Shown in pieces: positions 24,433-33,041 of a stretch of DNA of 37,912 nt (within the stretch, counting starts at the first letter, position 1; the number at the start of each line of letters is the position of its first letter). Made by a program: the position numbers and the translations under genes. This DNA comes from Bacteroidota bacterium (GTDB lineage: Bacteria > Bacteroidota > Bacteroidia > Bacteroidales > F082): the NCBI GenBank assembly GCA_018336075.1, contig JAGXRB010000047.1, positions 1-37,912 on the forward strand, in the 5' to 3' direction. Under the pieces are notes generated by a model. It was not told the DNA's origin and ran no database searches. It worked only from the letters and a program-made list of their open reading frames with translations.

Positions 24433-24948
24433 CTATTTAAGATTAAGCTTAGTCTTTACAAGTTTGGTTACATCATCAGCATTGGCTCCAACGTGCAGCA
24501 AGACGCCTGTTGCAGCATCAATAATATAAGTGTAGTTATTTTCTTTACCAACATCTTCAATTGCTTTTTTCACCTTGTCGATAAGTGGTGTTAACAGTTC
24601 AACACGTTTCTCACCAAATTCAACGTCAGCATTTTGTTGAAAGTCCTGAATTCTGGTTTGCAGATCAGTTATTTCTTTCTCCTTTGATTGACGAATCAGG
24701 TTAGACATTGTGGAAACGTTGTTCTGATAATCTGCAACTTTAGTTTGGTATTCGCCCATCATAAGACGTAATTCATCTTCTAGTTGTTTCTCAAAATCTT
24801 TGAGATTATTTTCAATTACAGTTCTTTCGGGCATAACGTTCATGATTTCATTTGAATCAATATGACCGATTTTTAATGATTGTGCCTGAGTTGAACCGGC
24901 AAAGACAATCAAAGCGAGGAAGAGGAATGCGCGGGTTAATGTTTTCAT
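24433..24948 (-). CDS. OmpH/Skp-family periplasmic chaperone (second copy)
   Basis: The 171-residue protein has a Sec signal peptide (about 1-22, ending STQAQ), followed by the small beta strand LKIGHIDSNEIMNVMPE and a long coiled-coil stretch (about 45-125) rich in Lys/Glu. It returns to the body domain through ELLTPLIDKVKKAIEDVG and NYTYIIDAATGVLLH. This is the Skp/OmpH layout: a trimeric chaperone that holds unfolded outer-membrane proteins in its tentacles. It is the last gene of the envelope cluster, 98 bases after the first ompH, with its own promoter-like boxes and a terminator behind it. Confidence 0.92.
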   Translation of the reverse strand: MKTLTRAFLFLALIVFAGSTQAQSLKIGHIDSNEIMNVMPERTVIENNLKDFEKQLEDELRLMMGEYQTKVADYQNNVSTMSNLIRQSKEKEITDLQTRIQDFQQNADVEFGEKRVELLTPLIDKVKKAIEDVGKENNYTYIIDAATGVLLHVGANADDVTKLVKTKLNLK

Positions 24949-24981
24949 TTTCTGATTGATAAGTTAAAAAATAATTTTGTG

Positions 24982-25011
24982 CAAATGTAGTATTTTTTTT
25001 ATTTGGCCAAG
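24982..25011 (-). promoter_or_regulatory. Candidate promoter of the second ompH gene (TTG-N18-TACATTTG)
   Basis: On the - strand TACATTTG followed by C (24982-24989) is an exact -7 match, with CTTG at 25008-25011 giving an 18-base spacer. It lies in the 98-base gap between the ompH genes, about 34 bases before the start codon. Confidence 0.55.
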
Positions 25012-25046
25012 GCAAAAAACTGCAGAATGAATACAGTTAAGAGTCT

Positions 25047-25616
25047 TTAACGTTTTTGACGATCTTCACGACGGACAGTTTGCATAACTGATCCAACTTC
25101 ATCAAGGACTTCATCACTTAGGTCGAGTCGGGGATTGGCATAAAGCATGGATGCTCCGGAAGCTTTGTCGAAAATAAATGCATAATTTTTCGTTTCAGCG
25201 ATATCCTGCATGGCGTTGTAAATCTTCTCCTGAATAGGCTGGACAAGTTCACTGCGTTTTGTAAAGAGTTCGCCTTCAGAACCAAAATATTTCATTTGAA
25301 GATCTTTTGCTTCTTTTTCTTTTTTCAGAATATCTTCTTCTCTTTTACGCTTCAGATCCTGAGGCAATAAAACTGCTTCTGTTTGATATTCTTTATACAT
25401 AGCCTCAACTTTTTCAAAGATTGCTTTCACTTCTTTTTCCCATTTCTCGGAAAGAGCGTTAAGTTCATCCTGAGCGTCTTTGTATTCGGGAATATTGGTT
25501 AAAATGTAATCAGTGTCAACATATCCGATACGTTGATTTTGAAGCTGGGCTTGTGCTGTAAACGCTGTTATTGTTAAAATAACAAGCGAAAACATCATCA
25601 TTTTCATAGTTTTCAT
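25047..25616 (-). CDS. OmpH/Skp-family periplasmic chaperone (first copy)
   Basis: The 189-residue product has a signal peptide (about 1-23, ending AQAQ), the body strand RIGYVDTDYILTNIPEYKDA, a long charged coiled-coil (about 45-120, with KRKREEDILKKEKEAKDLQMK) and the return segment LVQPIQEKIYNAMQDIAETKNYAFIFDK. A basic tail RREDRQKR ends it. It is about 18 residues longer than the second copy and clearly divergent from it, so the pair is an old duplication. It follows bamA by 64 bases. A strong Shine-Dalgarno sequence precedes it, which is unusual in this window. Confidence 0.92.
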   Translation of the reverse strand: MKTMKMMMFSLVILTITAFTAQAQLQNQRIGYVDTDYILTNIPEYKDAQDELNALSEKWEKEVKAIFEKVEAMYKEYQTEAVLLPQDLKRKREEDILKKEKEAKDLQMKYFGSEGELFTKRSELVQPIQEKIYNAMQDIAETKNYAFIFDKASGASMLYANPRLDLSDEVLDEVGSVMQTVRREDRQKR

Positions 25617-25622
25617 TGTGTT

Positions 25623-25629
25623 ACCTCCT
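25623..25629 (-). promoter_or_regulatory. Consensus Shine-Dalgarno AGGAGGT before ompH
   Basis: On the - strand AGGAGGT is followed by a 6-base spacer and the ATG at 25614-25616. Bacteroidota mRNAs rarely use such sites and most other starts in this window lack one. It fixes this start over the nearby downstream Met codons. Confidence 0.8.
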
Positions 25630-25643
25630 ATTTTTTTTAGTTT

Positions 25644-25670
25644 GCAGGTTGTTTATACCAAAAAACCTGC
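25644..25670 (-). other. Hairpin in the bamA-ompH intergenic region
   Basis: gcaggtt (25644-25650) and aacctgc (25664-25670) form a 7-bp stem with a 13-base loop, between the bamA stop and the ompH Shine-Dalgarno. On the - strand it is followed by an A-rich stretch, not U's, so it is not a terminator. It could protect or process the downstream mRNA. Confidence 0.45.
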
Positions 25671-25680
25671 CAAAATTTCA

Positions 25681-28338
25681 TTAGTCGATAGATTGATTAA
25701 TTGAAAAGTGGAATTGACTTCCATTTGCACCCGGAATTCCCGGAATTTCATCAAATCCATAACCCCAGTCGAGTCCAAGGATACCGAACATAGGGAGAAA
25801 AACTCTTACCCCAAGTCCTGCAGATCGCTTAACATCGAATGGATTGAAAGAATCAGCTCCAAGCCATGAGTTTCCTGCCTCGACAAATCCCAATCCATAT
25901 ATTGTTGCACTGGGATTAAGAGAGAATGGATACCTGAGTTCGAGGGTGTATTTGGTGAAAATATTACCTCCAATGTTTTTGTCCTGAAAGTAGAAAGGAG
26001 TGATGGTTTCGTTTCCATATCCACGCATTCCGATAATTTCACGTCCGTCAAGGTTATTGTATCCTGACAATCCATCTCCTCCAAGATAAAAACGTTGGAA
26101 TGGAGTAATCCCAATATCGCTGTTATAATCGCCAAGAAACCCAAAACGAACCCTGGTTGCAAGCACAAGTTTATTCACTGTTTCAACATACCATGAAGAA
26201 CTGAATTTCCATTTGTAAAACTCGACCCACTTGTACCTTTCGTTTTCGTCCATCGCTTTATAGTCCTTATTATTCAGGAGAGAATAAGGCGCTGTTGCTT
26301 CCATCGAAAGGGAGAAATCTGAACCTGAACGTGGGTAAATGGGCTGGCTGATAGAACTTCTGCCAAAGACCACATTATAGCTGAAAACGTTGAAAGAGCC
26401 TGTTCCTGTACCAATCCTAAATATCGTAGAATAATTTTTCAGTTCATATCGCATAAGATTCACGCCCTGATAGAAAGTAAAGTAATCATCAGGCCATGTA
26501 AGGCGTTGACCAACACCAACAGTCATTCCGTTGATTACGAATGAGGCTCTTCTGATATCTGATTTGTCAAGGCCGTTAGAATAAAGAGAGTGATAAAGTG
26601 AAACTGTGAGTGAGGTTGGTTTGCGGCCTCCAAGCCAGGGCTCAGTGAAAGATGCACTGTAATTCATGTATCCTTTTCCATACGTCTGAAAACGAAGCGA
26701 TAATTTCTGACCATCTCCAGAAGGTATTGGTTTCCAAGCGCTTTTGTTCAATAAGTTTTTCACAGAAAAATTATTGAAAGACAGCCCAAGTGTACCAATA
26801 ACGCGCCCATAACCCCAACCACCAGATAACTCAATCTGGTCAGCGGAAGTTTCTTCAACCGCATAATCGATATCGACTGTACCGTCGCTCATATTTGGTT
26901 TGATGTCAGGTGCAATCGTTTCGGCATTAAAATAGCGCAGATTGGCAAGCTCGCGGGTAGTTCTGATGACAAGTTCACGGCTGAACATCTGTCCCGGCCT
27001 TGTTCTTAACTCTCTTATTACAACATGGTCGTTGGTTTTTGTATTTCCTTTTACACCAACTCTGCTAACTCTTGCCTGCTTTCCTTCTCTGATTCTTATT
27101 TCAAGATCAATTGAGTCATTTTCCACTAAAACTTCAACAGGTTCTGCATTAAAAAAGAGATATCCATCATCCATATAAATCGAGCTCACATCAAATCCGT
27201 TCGGGTTGTATGAAAGGTTGGTTTCGAGCAACTCTTTATTATAAACATCGCCGGCTTGAATCCCTAAAACAGATGAAAGCATTTTGTCGTCATATTTTGT
27301 GTTTCCTACCCAGTTAATGTTTCTGAAGTAGTAACGATTGCCTTCATTGATTTTAATAACCAATCCAACATTGCTTCCATCGATCTTGTAAACGGAATCA
27401 CTTAAAATCTGGGCATCGCGGTATCCTTTGGCATTATATTTTTTTACAATTTTCTGAAGATCTTCTTCAAGATTTGCTTCAATGTATTTCGAGGATTTGA
27501 AGATGCGAAGGCGATAGTTGTCTGTGAAATAGGATTCGATGCGTTGAATAGCGCTATATGGTTTCAGGCGGATTACATCTGAAGTAAGATCAACAACAAG
27601 AGGTCCAAGCGGTTGTAGTGGATTGAAAATACCTTTCTCTTTTGTTTCCTTCATGGCTGATTTCACTTGTTCAGCTGTTTGCTCCTCATTGCCAATAATG
27701 ATGATCTCCTGAATCTTAACTTTTGCATTCTTTTTAACATCTATCATCAGATCCACATAGTTTTCGCGTGACGGATCTTCTGACTGTGTTATTTCAACTT
27801 CTGTATTGAGATAGCCCTTTTCAGCAAAATGATTCTGTATGATCGTTCTTGTTTTCACAAAGAGATGATCATTGGCAACATCTCCCCTGCTGAGATTAAT
27901 TTTTGTTCTTATATCGTCTGCTTCCGATTTGCGCAATCCCTCGAAAGAAAATTTTGAAACACGAGGTCTCTCCTTTAAGTCGATACTAAGGAAAATAAGA
28001 CCTCCCTGAATATTGCTTGCCGAGATGCTGACATTCTCAAAAAGTCCCTGATCCCAAAGCTTGCGGATAGCTTCTGTAATTCTATCTCCAGGCACCTTGA
28101 TTTTGTCCCCTACATTCAAGCCTGAAAGCATTATTAACACATTCTGGTCTAGGTACTTGACACCATTTACTGTGATTCCGCCTATTTCATAGTCTTTTGG
28201 CCGCGCATAATCAAATGGTGAGAGGTCGGATCCTATCGCAATCTGAGCAATGCTGACTAAAGGAGATGTAATAAACAATCCGGAAACCAAAAGAAAGAAC
28301 AATATCTTCAAACGGCACTTCATTTTTTTCTGACTCAT
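25681..28338 (-). CDS. bamA: Outer-membrane protein assembly factor BamA
   Basis: BamA inserts beta-barrel proteins into the outer membrane. The 885-residue protein has a signal peptide (about 1-32), a POTRA region (about 48-480) and a C-terminal 16-strand barrel of the Omp85 family. POTRA signatures include ITVNGVKYLDQNVLIMLSGL, VSKFSFEGLRKSEADDIRTK and VSRVGVKGNTKTNDHVVIRE. The barrel opens with ELSGGWGYGRVIGTLGLSFN, and the conserved loop-6 motif appears as MRGYGNE near residue 770. The tail ends HFSINQSID. The start overlaps uppS by 4 bases (28335-28338), and the two ompH genes downstream fit the same assembly pathway. Confidence 0.96.
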   Translation of the reverse strand: MSQKKMKCRLKILFFLLVSGLFITSPLVSIAQIAIGSDLSPFDYARPKDYEIGGITVNGVKYLDQNVLIMLSGLNVGDKIKVPGDRITEAIRKLWDQGLFENVSISASNIQGGLIFLSIDLKERPRVSKFSFEGLRKSEADDIRTKINLSRGDVANDHLFVKTRTIIQNHFAEKGYLNTEVEITQSEDPSRENYVDLMIDVKKNAKVKIQEIIIIGNEEQTAEQVKSAMKETKEKGIFNPLQPLGPLVVDLTSDVIRLKPYSAIQRIESYFTDNYRLRIFKSSKYIEANLEEDLQKIVKKYNAKGYRDAQILSDSVYKIDGSNVGLVIKINEGNRYYFRNINWVGNTKYDDKMLSSVLGIQAGDVYNKELLETNLSYNPNGFDVSSIYMDDGYLFFNAEPVEVLVENDSIDLEIRIREGKQARVSRVGVKGNTKTNDHVVIRELRTRPGQMFSRELVIRTTRELANLRYFNAETIAPDIKPNMSDGTVDIDYAVEETSADQIELSGGWGYGRVIGTLGLSFNNFSVKNLLNKSAWKPIPSGDGQKLSLRFQTYGKGYMNYSASFTEPWLGGRKPTSLTVSLYHSLYSNGLDKSDIRRASFVINGMTVGVGQRLTWPDDYFTFYQGVNLMRYELKNYSTIFRIGTGTGSFNVFSYNVVFGRSSISQPIYPRSGSDFSLSMEATAPYSLLNNKDYKAMDENERYKWVEFYKWKFSSSWYVETVNKLVLATRVRFGFLGDYNSDIGITPFQRFYLGGDGLSGYNNLDGREIIGMRGYGNETITPFYFQDKNIGGNIFTKYTLELRYPFSLNPSATIYGLGFVEAGNSWLGADSFNPFDVKRSAGLGVRVFLPMFGILGLDWGYGFDEIPGIPGANGSQFHFSINQSID

Positions 28339-29093
28339 TCTTGTTTCTTTACGTTTTGTATTTGTTCACTTGTTTTTCCGAACCTTCTTTCGCGACATTG
28401 AAAGTCGAGAATGGCTTTGTATAAGTCATCACGCCGAAAATCAGGCCAAAGGGTTGGAGTAAAATAGAGCTCTGCATAAGCAATCTGCCAGAGCATAAAA
28501 TTAGAGATACGCATTTCACCACTTGTGCGGATAAGCAACTCGGGGTCGGGCATATCATGTGTACTTAAAAGTTTTTCTATACACTGCTGATTCACCTCTT
28601 CAGGTTTACATTGGCCAGAATGAATCTGGTCGGCCAACTTCCGCGCAACCTCTACTATTTCCCATCTGCTTGAATAGCTGAGGGCAAGTGTAAGCGTCAT
28701 TCGGCTGTTGTTTGCTGTTTCGTCCATCACTTTTTGCAAATGTTTGCGATTTCGTGGAGGCAAGCTTTCAAGATCACCAATAGCGTGCAGTCGGATATTA
28801 TTTTTATTGAGTGTTGTTACTTCCTGATTAATTGTTTGAAGCAGTAGTTGCATAAGTGCGTTTACTTCAACTCTGGGTCTGTTCCAGTTTTCAGTTGAAA
28901 AGGCATAGAGTGTCAGATATTTTACTCCAAGCTCAGCGGCAGCCTCGGCAGCTTCCCTTACGGCAGTAATGCCATTGCGGTGACCAAAAACACGGAGTTG
29001 CCCGTGTTGTTTTGCCCATCTTCCATTGCCATCCATGATGATGGCTATGTGACTTGGCAGGCGGTCGAGGTCAATTTTTTCTTTAAGGCTCAT
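28335..29093 (-). CDS. uppS: Isoprenyl transferase, undecaprenyl diphosphate synthase (UppS)
   Basis: UppS makes the C55 lipid carrier for peptidoglycan and O-antigen by cis-prenyl chain elongation. The 252-residue protein shows IAIIMDGNGRWAKQ with catalytic Asp21, the FGHRNGITAVRE segment, LTLYAFSTENWNRP, and the C-terminal LLIRTSGEMRISNFMLWQ and ERRFG motifs. It is translationally coupled to bamA through an ATGA overlap. The DUF6089 gene lies 30 bases upstream. Confidence 0.97.
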   Translation of the reverse strand: MSLKEKIDLDRLPSHIAIIMDGNGRWAKQHGQLRVFGHRNGITAVREAAEAAAELGVKYLTLYAFSTENWNRPRVEVNALMQLLLQTINQEVTTLNKNNIRLHAIGDLESLPPRNRKHLQKVMDETANNSRMTLTLALSYSSRWEIVEVARKLADQIHSGQCKPEEVNQQCIEKLLSTHDMPDPELLIRTSGEMRISNFMLWQIAYAELYFTPTLWPDFRRDDLYKAILDFQCRERRFGKTSEQIQNVKKQE

Positions 29094-29123
29094 TACAGCA
29101 AAAGCTATTTTATAATCAATTTT

Positions 29124-29840
29124 TTATCTGTAAACATGATTGTCAAAAGTATTGCACTTATGTTTTTTCTCAAGATTGAACTTGTAAGTAAGCGTCACTC
29201 CAGAGAAATTAAACCAGTCACTTACACCAATATCGTCATACGGTCTTCCATAGATAGTCGGGTCAAGCGGATCCCCGTCTGCAATAGCCTGCAATGCAAC
29301 AGTATTATCAATATCATCGGTGAATGTCTTGTGCATTTTCCACTCAACTGTAAGTCCAAGCCGCTCAGTGAGACTGTATTTGAAACCTACACCAAATGGA
29401 AAACTGATCTGATTGAACGACAAGGATTGGGCAAACCCACCCTCCTGTGCTGCAAAAATGGAGAAACCGCCAAAGATATATGGTGTAGCATATGTCTTTT
29501 CGCTTCCGGTGAAATAGTCTAAGAAATTAAATTCGGCTACAACACCCAAATCAGAAATATTTTTTATAAACGACTGATCTCTAACAGTATTTACACGTGA
29601 AAATTTGCCGTCAGAGGCGATAACTCCTGTGGTAAAACTCATTCGAAAAGCCCATCTTGTTCCCTCACTATAGCGGGCAATAAAACCAAAAGCCTGTTTA
29701 GGCGTATTGTAAGGTACTCCGGGATTTAAATCACCATTGTAATAGGTTACTCCACCAAATAAGCCTGTTTCAAGCATTTGAGCTGAACCGCCAAAAGCTG
29801 TCGACAGAAGAAATAATAGAATGAAGAGTTTCTTATGCAT
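29124..29840 (-). CDS. DUF6089-like outer-membrane beta-barrel protein
   Basis: The 238-residue product has a signal peptide (about 1-20, ending GSAQ) and a beta-barrel pattern: LETGLFGGVTYYNGDLNPG, repeated aromatic-ended strands, and FSGVTLTYKFNLE near the end. The opening motif and the location next to uppS and bamA are typical for DUF6089, a Bacteroidota barrel family of unknown function. The C-terminal tail KKHKCNTFDNHVYR is short and polar and may lie in the periplasm. It could be a structural or envelope-quality protein, but no role is established. Confidence 0.8.
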   Translation of the reverse strand: MHKKLFILLFLLSTAFGGSAQMLETGLFGGVTYYNGDLNPGVPYNTPKQAFGFIARYSEGTRWAFRMSFTTGVIASDGKFSRVNTVRDQSFIKNISDLGVVAEFNFLDYFTGSEKTYATPYIFGGFSIFAAQEGGFAQSLSFNQISFPFGVGFKYSLTERLGLTVEWKMHKTFTDDIDNTVALQAIADGDPLDPTIYGRPYDDIGVSDWFNFSGVTLTYKFNLEKKHKCNTFDNHVYR

Positions 29841-29931
29841 GTTTTTTTATCGCGTGCTTTATGAAAAAATTGCAGGAAGCAGATGTTATTTTATTGACTT
29901 AAAAAAGTTCCGGAACAAATTTTTCAGGGTG

Positions 29932-29939
29932 CAAATTTA
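29932..29939 (-). promoter_or_regulatory. Candidate promoter, -7 box TAAATTTG, for DUF6089-uppS-bamA
   Basis: On the - strand TAAATTTG followed by C is a full TAnnTTTG match in the 127-base gap after nadK, about 90 bases upstream of the DUF6089 ATG. No clear -33 TTG was found at 17-23 bases. Confidence 0.42.
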
Positions 29940-29967
29940 CGTTTTTTTTTGACTATTCTTCACCAGA

Positions 29968-30846
29968 TTAATTTCTGACATCAAGCCCCCAAAGCAACTT
30001 TTCTCTAATGGTCCCAAAGAAGTCTTTATCCTCCATTTTTACCAAATGCATTCCAAAAGGCGCCTTCTGGATTACAATATCGGTTGACTGGTCAATAACG
30101 GCTATTCTTGAGTCCATGCTTACTGTAAAATGGGTATGTCTGCCAACTACTCTTAATCTGACAATGCTTTTGTCGGGGATAACGATAGGACGAACACTTA
30201 AATTGTGTGTTGCAATAGGCGTGATAACAAAGTTGCATGCCGAAGGAACTAAAATAGGACCACCAGCACTAAGTGAATAAGCTGTGGAACCTGTAGGAGT
30301 TGCAACAATCAGGCCGTCAGCCCAATAAGAATTGACGAAAATATCATCAACGAAAACCTGAATCACTATGAGCGAGGTAGCTTCTTTTCGAAAAACCGTG
30401 ACTTCGTTCAAAGCATAATTAATATCCATAAAAAGGCCTTCAGGGCTTTCAAGAAGGAGTAAACTTCTTGTTTCGATGGAGTAGCGTTTTTCAAAAATTG
30501 ATTGTATTGCCTGCCCTATTTCCTGTTTTGAAATGCTGGAAAGAAAACCTAAGCGCCCCATATTAATGCCTAAAACAGGAATCCCTGAGTTTCGCACAAG
30601 CGGCAAGGTATCGAGCAAAGTACCATCGCCACCTACAGAGAACAAAATATCTGTGTCTTTCGGAAGATCGGTGTGATTTTTGAACACACCAATGTGCTCA
30701 GGAAGATCAAGATATGGCTTTACCTGCTTTAAATACGGCTGAAACATTACCAACTCAGCGCCTGCATCAACAAGGCTTTCGAGCATCATTCTGAAGAATG
30801 GAACTCTTTCGCCTGAAAAGTTTTTTCCAAATAATGCAATTTTCAT
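29968..30846 (-). CDS. nadK: NAD kinase (NadK)
   Basis: NadK phosphorylates NAD to NADP. The 292-residue protein has FSVGGDGTLLDTL with the GGDGT motif at 72-76 and catalytic Asp75, LGINMGRLGFLSS, and SYWADGLIVATPTGSTAYSLSAGGPI, the NAD-binding core. The length is standard. In Bacteroidota nadK commonly sits beside a CBS protein and this uppS-bamA group, as here. A perfect -7 box lies 32 bases upstream. Confidence 0.97.
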   Translation of the reverse strand: MKIALFGKNFSGERVPFFRMMLESLVDAGAELVMFQPYLKQVKPYLDLPEHIGVFKNHTDLPKDTDILFSVGGDGTLLDTLPLVRNSGIPVLGINMGRLGFLSSISKQEIGQAIQSIFEKRYSIETRSLLLLESPEGLFMDINYALNEVTVFRKEATSLIVIQVFVDDIFVNSYWADGLIVATPTGSTAYSLSAGGPILVPSACNFVITPIATHNLSVRPIVIPDKSIVRLRVVGRHTHFTVSMDSRIAVIDQSTDIVIQKAPFGMHLVKMEDKDFFGTIREKLLWGLDVRN

Positions 30847-30877
30847 GTGATGCTTTTTACTTGTATCGGCAAGATTA

Positions 30878-30885
30878 CAAATTTA
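30878..30885 (-). promoter_or_regulatory. Candidate nadK promoter, -7 box TAAATTTG
   Basis: On the - strand TAAATTTG is a full -7 consensus match 31 bases before the nadK ATG, giving a short leader of about 25 bases. The -33 region has no good TTG. Confidence 0.42.
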
Positions 30886-30920
30886 TGTTTATACCATTTT
30901 GATTTTAACATAATTTAGTC

Positions 30921-32375
30921 TTAGATCGGTGCCACAAAATGGATAAAAAAACCTGCATTGCCAAACTGATTGACAGAATATTCAAAACGCCAAACCAGAT
31001 CATAATAGGTAACCAAATCAAGTCCCAGACCAGTGCCGTAAAGCATCCTGTTTTGATAATTATTCGTTGGCCCGGCCAGCGTATTGTGCACATAGCCTGC
31101 ATCAAAAATCAAATTGAGGTATGCAGCGTAATGAATTTTCCCAAACTTATCGAACTTGATGTAAGGCAGTTGCCCACTTCTGGGTTCGATCAACGTATAC
31201 TTTATATTGCTTTTTAAAAGGCCATAAGCAGAGCCATCTGCAACAAAAAGTTCATAAGATCTTACAAATTCATTGTTATATCCCAAACCTCGCTGAAGAA
31301 AATAGGGCTCTGGCTCGCCAGCCGAAACTTTTGTTGATAAAGACATGGCCCAATGCAGTCTTTTGCGGATAGGCCTGTATAGATCGAAAGTAGTTTTTAA
31401 TGTAAAATAGTTCGGTTCATCTTTTAAAATGTTAAAGCCTCTTTTATTGATTTCGGCATCAAAATAGTGTCCGTTGAGCGGATAAGGCTTTGAATCTCTG
31501 TAATCGTGTCTGAATTTATAGTTGAACTGAAACAAACTCAAAGACGCATTTTCATTCTTTAAAAAATCCGGATTCAGTGTCAGGATAGTATCAGCAAAAC
31601 GATAAGCCTCGTATCCAATTGTAAGGTTGTGATTGTTATGAATGCCTCGTCTGAAATTTAACTGTACACTTCCATACCACTGACTTCTGGCATAACCATC
31701 CTGATGCCGGTAAAAAATCTGTTTGTTAGATTCTGTGATATACGGAATTTCTCTGCTTTGAGAATGGCCAAGCAGAAAGCCCATGCCAAAATTCTGTTTC
31801 CTGTTGATAGAAGGTATTTCGTAGAGTAAAAAATAGTTTTGGTTATAGCCGGCTCTAAGCAATACTTTCAGCACTTCATTGCGGCCACGAAAATTATTAT
31901 ACGTGAGAAAAACACCATAATTTGCCTTTCGGAAATCTTTTGTTTGCCACCAGGTATTGAAATTTCTTTCTGCAAGTTCAAAAATGGGCAAAGGCCAAAT
32001 ATACCAGCGCTCAATTACAGATATTTCAACATCTTTAATTTCAACCAATTGTGGATTTTGTATTGTGTCGAAATCTACAAAATTAAAGAGAGAGCTGTTC
32101 AAGAGATTCTGTCGGCTTTTTGTTTTTAGGCGGCAAAAATCAAAGTAAGACAAGGTATCTCCAGACTTAAACTCTATCTCGCGCATCAGAATTCTGTCTC
32201 TTGTTCGATTATTTCCTTTTAAAATGATGTCTCCAACAACAATAAATTGATCAACCGGAAGATTTGCGCATGCATCTGAATCGGAACCATTACCATTGAC
32301 TTTCTCATTTTGCGCAAAAGAAAGCTGCACAAAAGAAAGAAACAAAAAAATCAATGGTAACCCGTAATGCCTCAT
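30921..32375 (-). CDS. Omp85-family protein with one POTRA domain (TamA/BamA-like)
   Basis: The 484-residue product has a signal peptide (about 1-21, ending SFAQ) and one POTRA-like domain (about 43-125: FIVVGDIILKGNNRTRDRIL, TLSYFDFCRLKTKSRQNLLNSSLF). A beta-barrel with alternating strands follows and ends NAGFFIHFVAPI. It is far shorter than BamA, so it is probably an accessory translocase or assembly protein of the Omp85 superfamily rather than the essential insertase. It is coupled to the CBS gene by an ATGA overlap (32372-32375), and 74 bases separate it from nadK. Confidence 0.83.
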   Translation of the reverse strand: MRHYGLPLIFLFLSFVQLSFAQNEKVNGNGSDSDACANLPVDQFIVVGDIILKGNNRTRDRILMREIEFKSGDTLSYFDFCRLKTKSRQNLLNSSLFNFVDFDTIQNPQLVEIKDVEISVIERWYIWPLPIFELAERNFNTWWQTKDFRKANYGVFLTYNNFRGRNEVLKVLLRAGYNQNYFLLYEIPSINRKQNFGMGFLLGHSQSREIPYITESNKQIFYRHQDGYARSQWYGSVQLNFRRGIHNNHNLTIGYEAYRFADTILTLNPDFLKNENASLSLFQFNYKFRHDYRDSKPYPLNGHYFDAEINKRGFNILKDEPNYFTLKTTFDLYRPIRKRLHWAMSLSTKVSAGEPEPYFLQRGLGYNNEFVRSYELFVADGSAYGLLKSNIKYTLIEPRSGQLPYIKFDKFGKIHYAAYLNLIFDAGYVHNTLAGPTNNYQNRMLYGTGLGLDLVTYYDLVWRFEYSVNQFGNAGFFIHFVAPI

Positions 32376-33034
32376 ATGTTCAGATAATTCATCAACGAAT
32401 CAAAGCGATCGCGCAAATCTTCCACATCTTCATTTTCACTGAATGAGGCTAATATAGTATAATTGAAACGTGTAAATGTCTGGATAACAGGCGCAATTTC
32501 TTTGCGGTTCAATTTTAAAGTGACTTCAATTTTTGTTGAGTCTTTGTCAGAATGAATAAAGAAGCTCAGAATTTTGGTGTCATTCGATTCTACAATGCGG
32601 GCAATTTCGGAGAGTACAAAATCATTCAGACTCATCTCTAGAACGATCACACCACCCGGCTCTGTTACCGACAACGATTCGGCAAAATGCTCCAAAAGGC
32701 TTTGAAGGGTTACAGAACCCAGGTATTTTTCATGCTCACCCACAACAGGAATCAGCGTAAGATGATTTTGCTGCATGATTCGAAGAACATCATAAATATG
32801 TTGATATTCATTCACAAAAGGTTTAACCAACGACAAAGCATGATTGCCAAGGGCTTCGTCAAAGTCATTATAACTATAAATATCCATTTCGGAAACAAGC
32901 CCCAGAAAGCCCTCATTGTTTACGATTGGAAGATGCATCACTTTAAAATCTTCCATCCAGCTGAGTGCCGTGCGTCCGGTATCGCTTGTTTTAAGCGGCA
33001 AAATGCCATCTGTGATAAGTTGCTTTGCTATCAT
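32372..33034 (-). CDS. CBS-pair protein with C-terminal ACT-like domain
   Basis: The 220-residue protein starts MIAKQLITDGILPL, has two CBS motifs (about 1-60 and 70-122, with HLPIVNNEGFLGLVSEMDI and LTLIPVVGEHEKYLGSVTL), and a C-terminal region (about 127-215: GGVIVLEMSLNDFVLSEIARIVESN, TKIEVTLKLNRKEIAPVIQTFTRF) with the alternation of an ACT-like domain. CBS and ACT modules typically sense adenine nucleotides or amino acids. The gene lies 7 bases after rsgA and overlaps the Omp85-like gene. It may tie energy or ligand status to envelope genes, but this is inference. Confidence 0.85.
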   Translation of the reverse strand: MIAKQLITDGILPLKTSDTGRTALSWMEDFKVMHLPIVNNEGFLGLVSEMDIYSYNDFDEALGNHALSLVKPFVNEYQHIYDVLRIMQQNHLTLIPVVGEHEKYLGSVTLQSLLEHFAESLSVTEPGGVIVLEMSLNDFVLSEIARIVESNDTKILSFFIHSDKDSTKIEVTLKLNRKEIAPVIQTFTRFNYTILASFSENEDVEDLRDRFDSLMNYLNI

Positions 33035-33041
33035 AGCTTTT

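Noticed and set aside
28980-29522. 180-codon + strand ORF
   Set aside because: Antisense to the start of uppS and to DUF6089, which have clear motifs; the translation has no recognisable domain.
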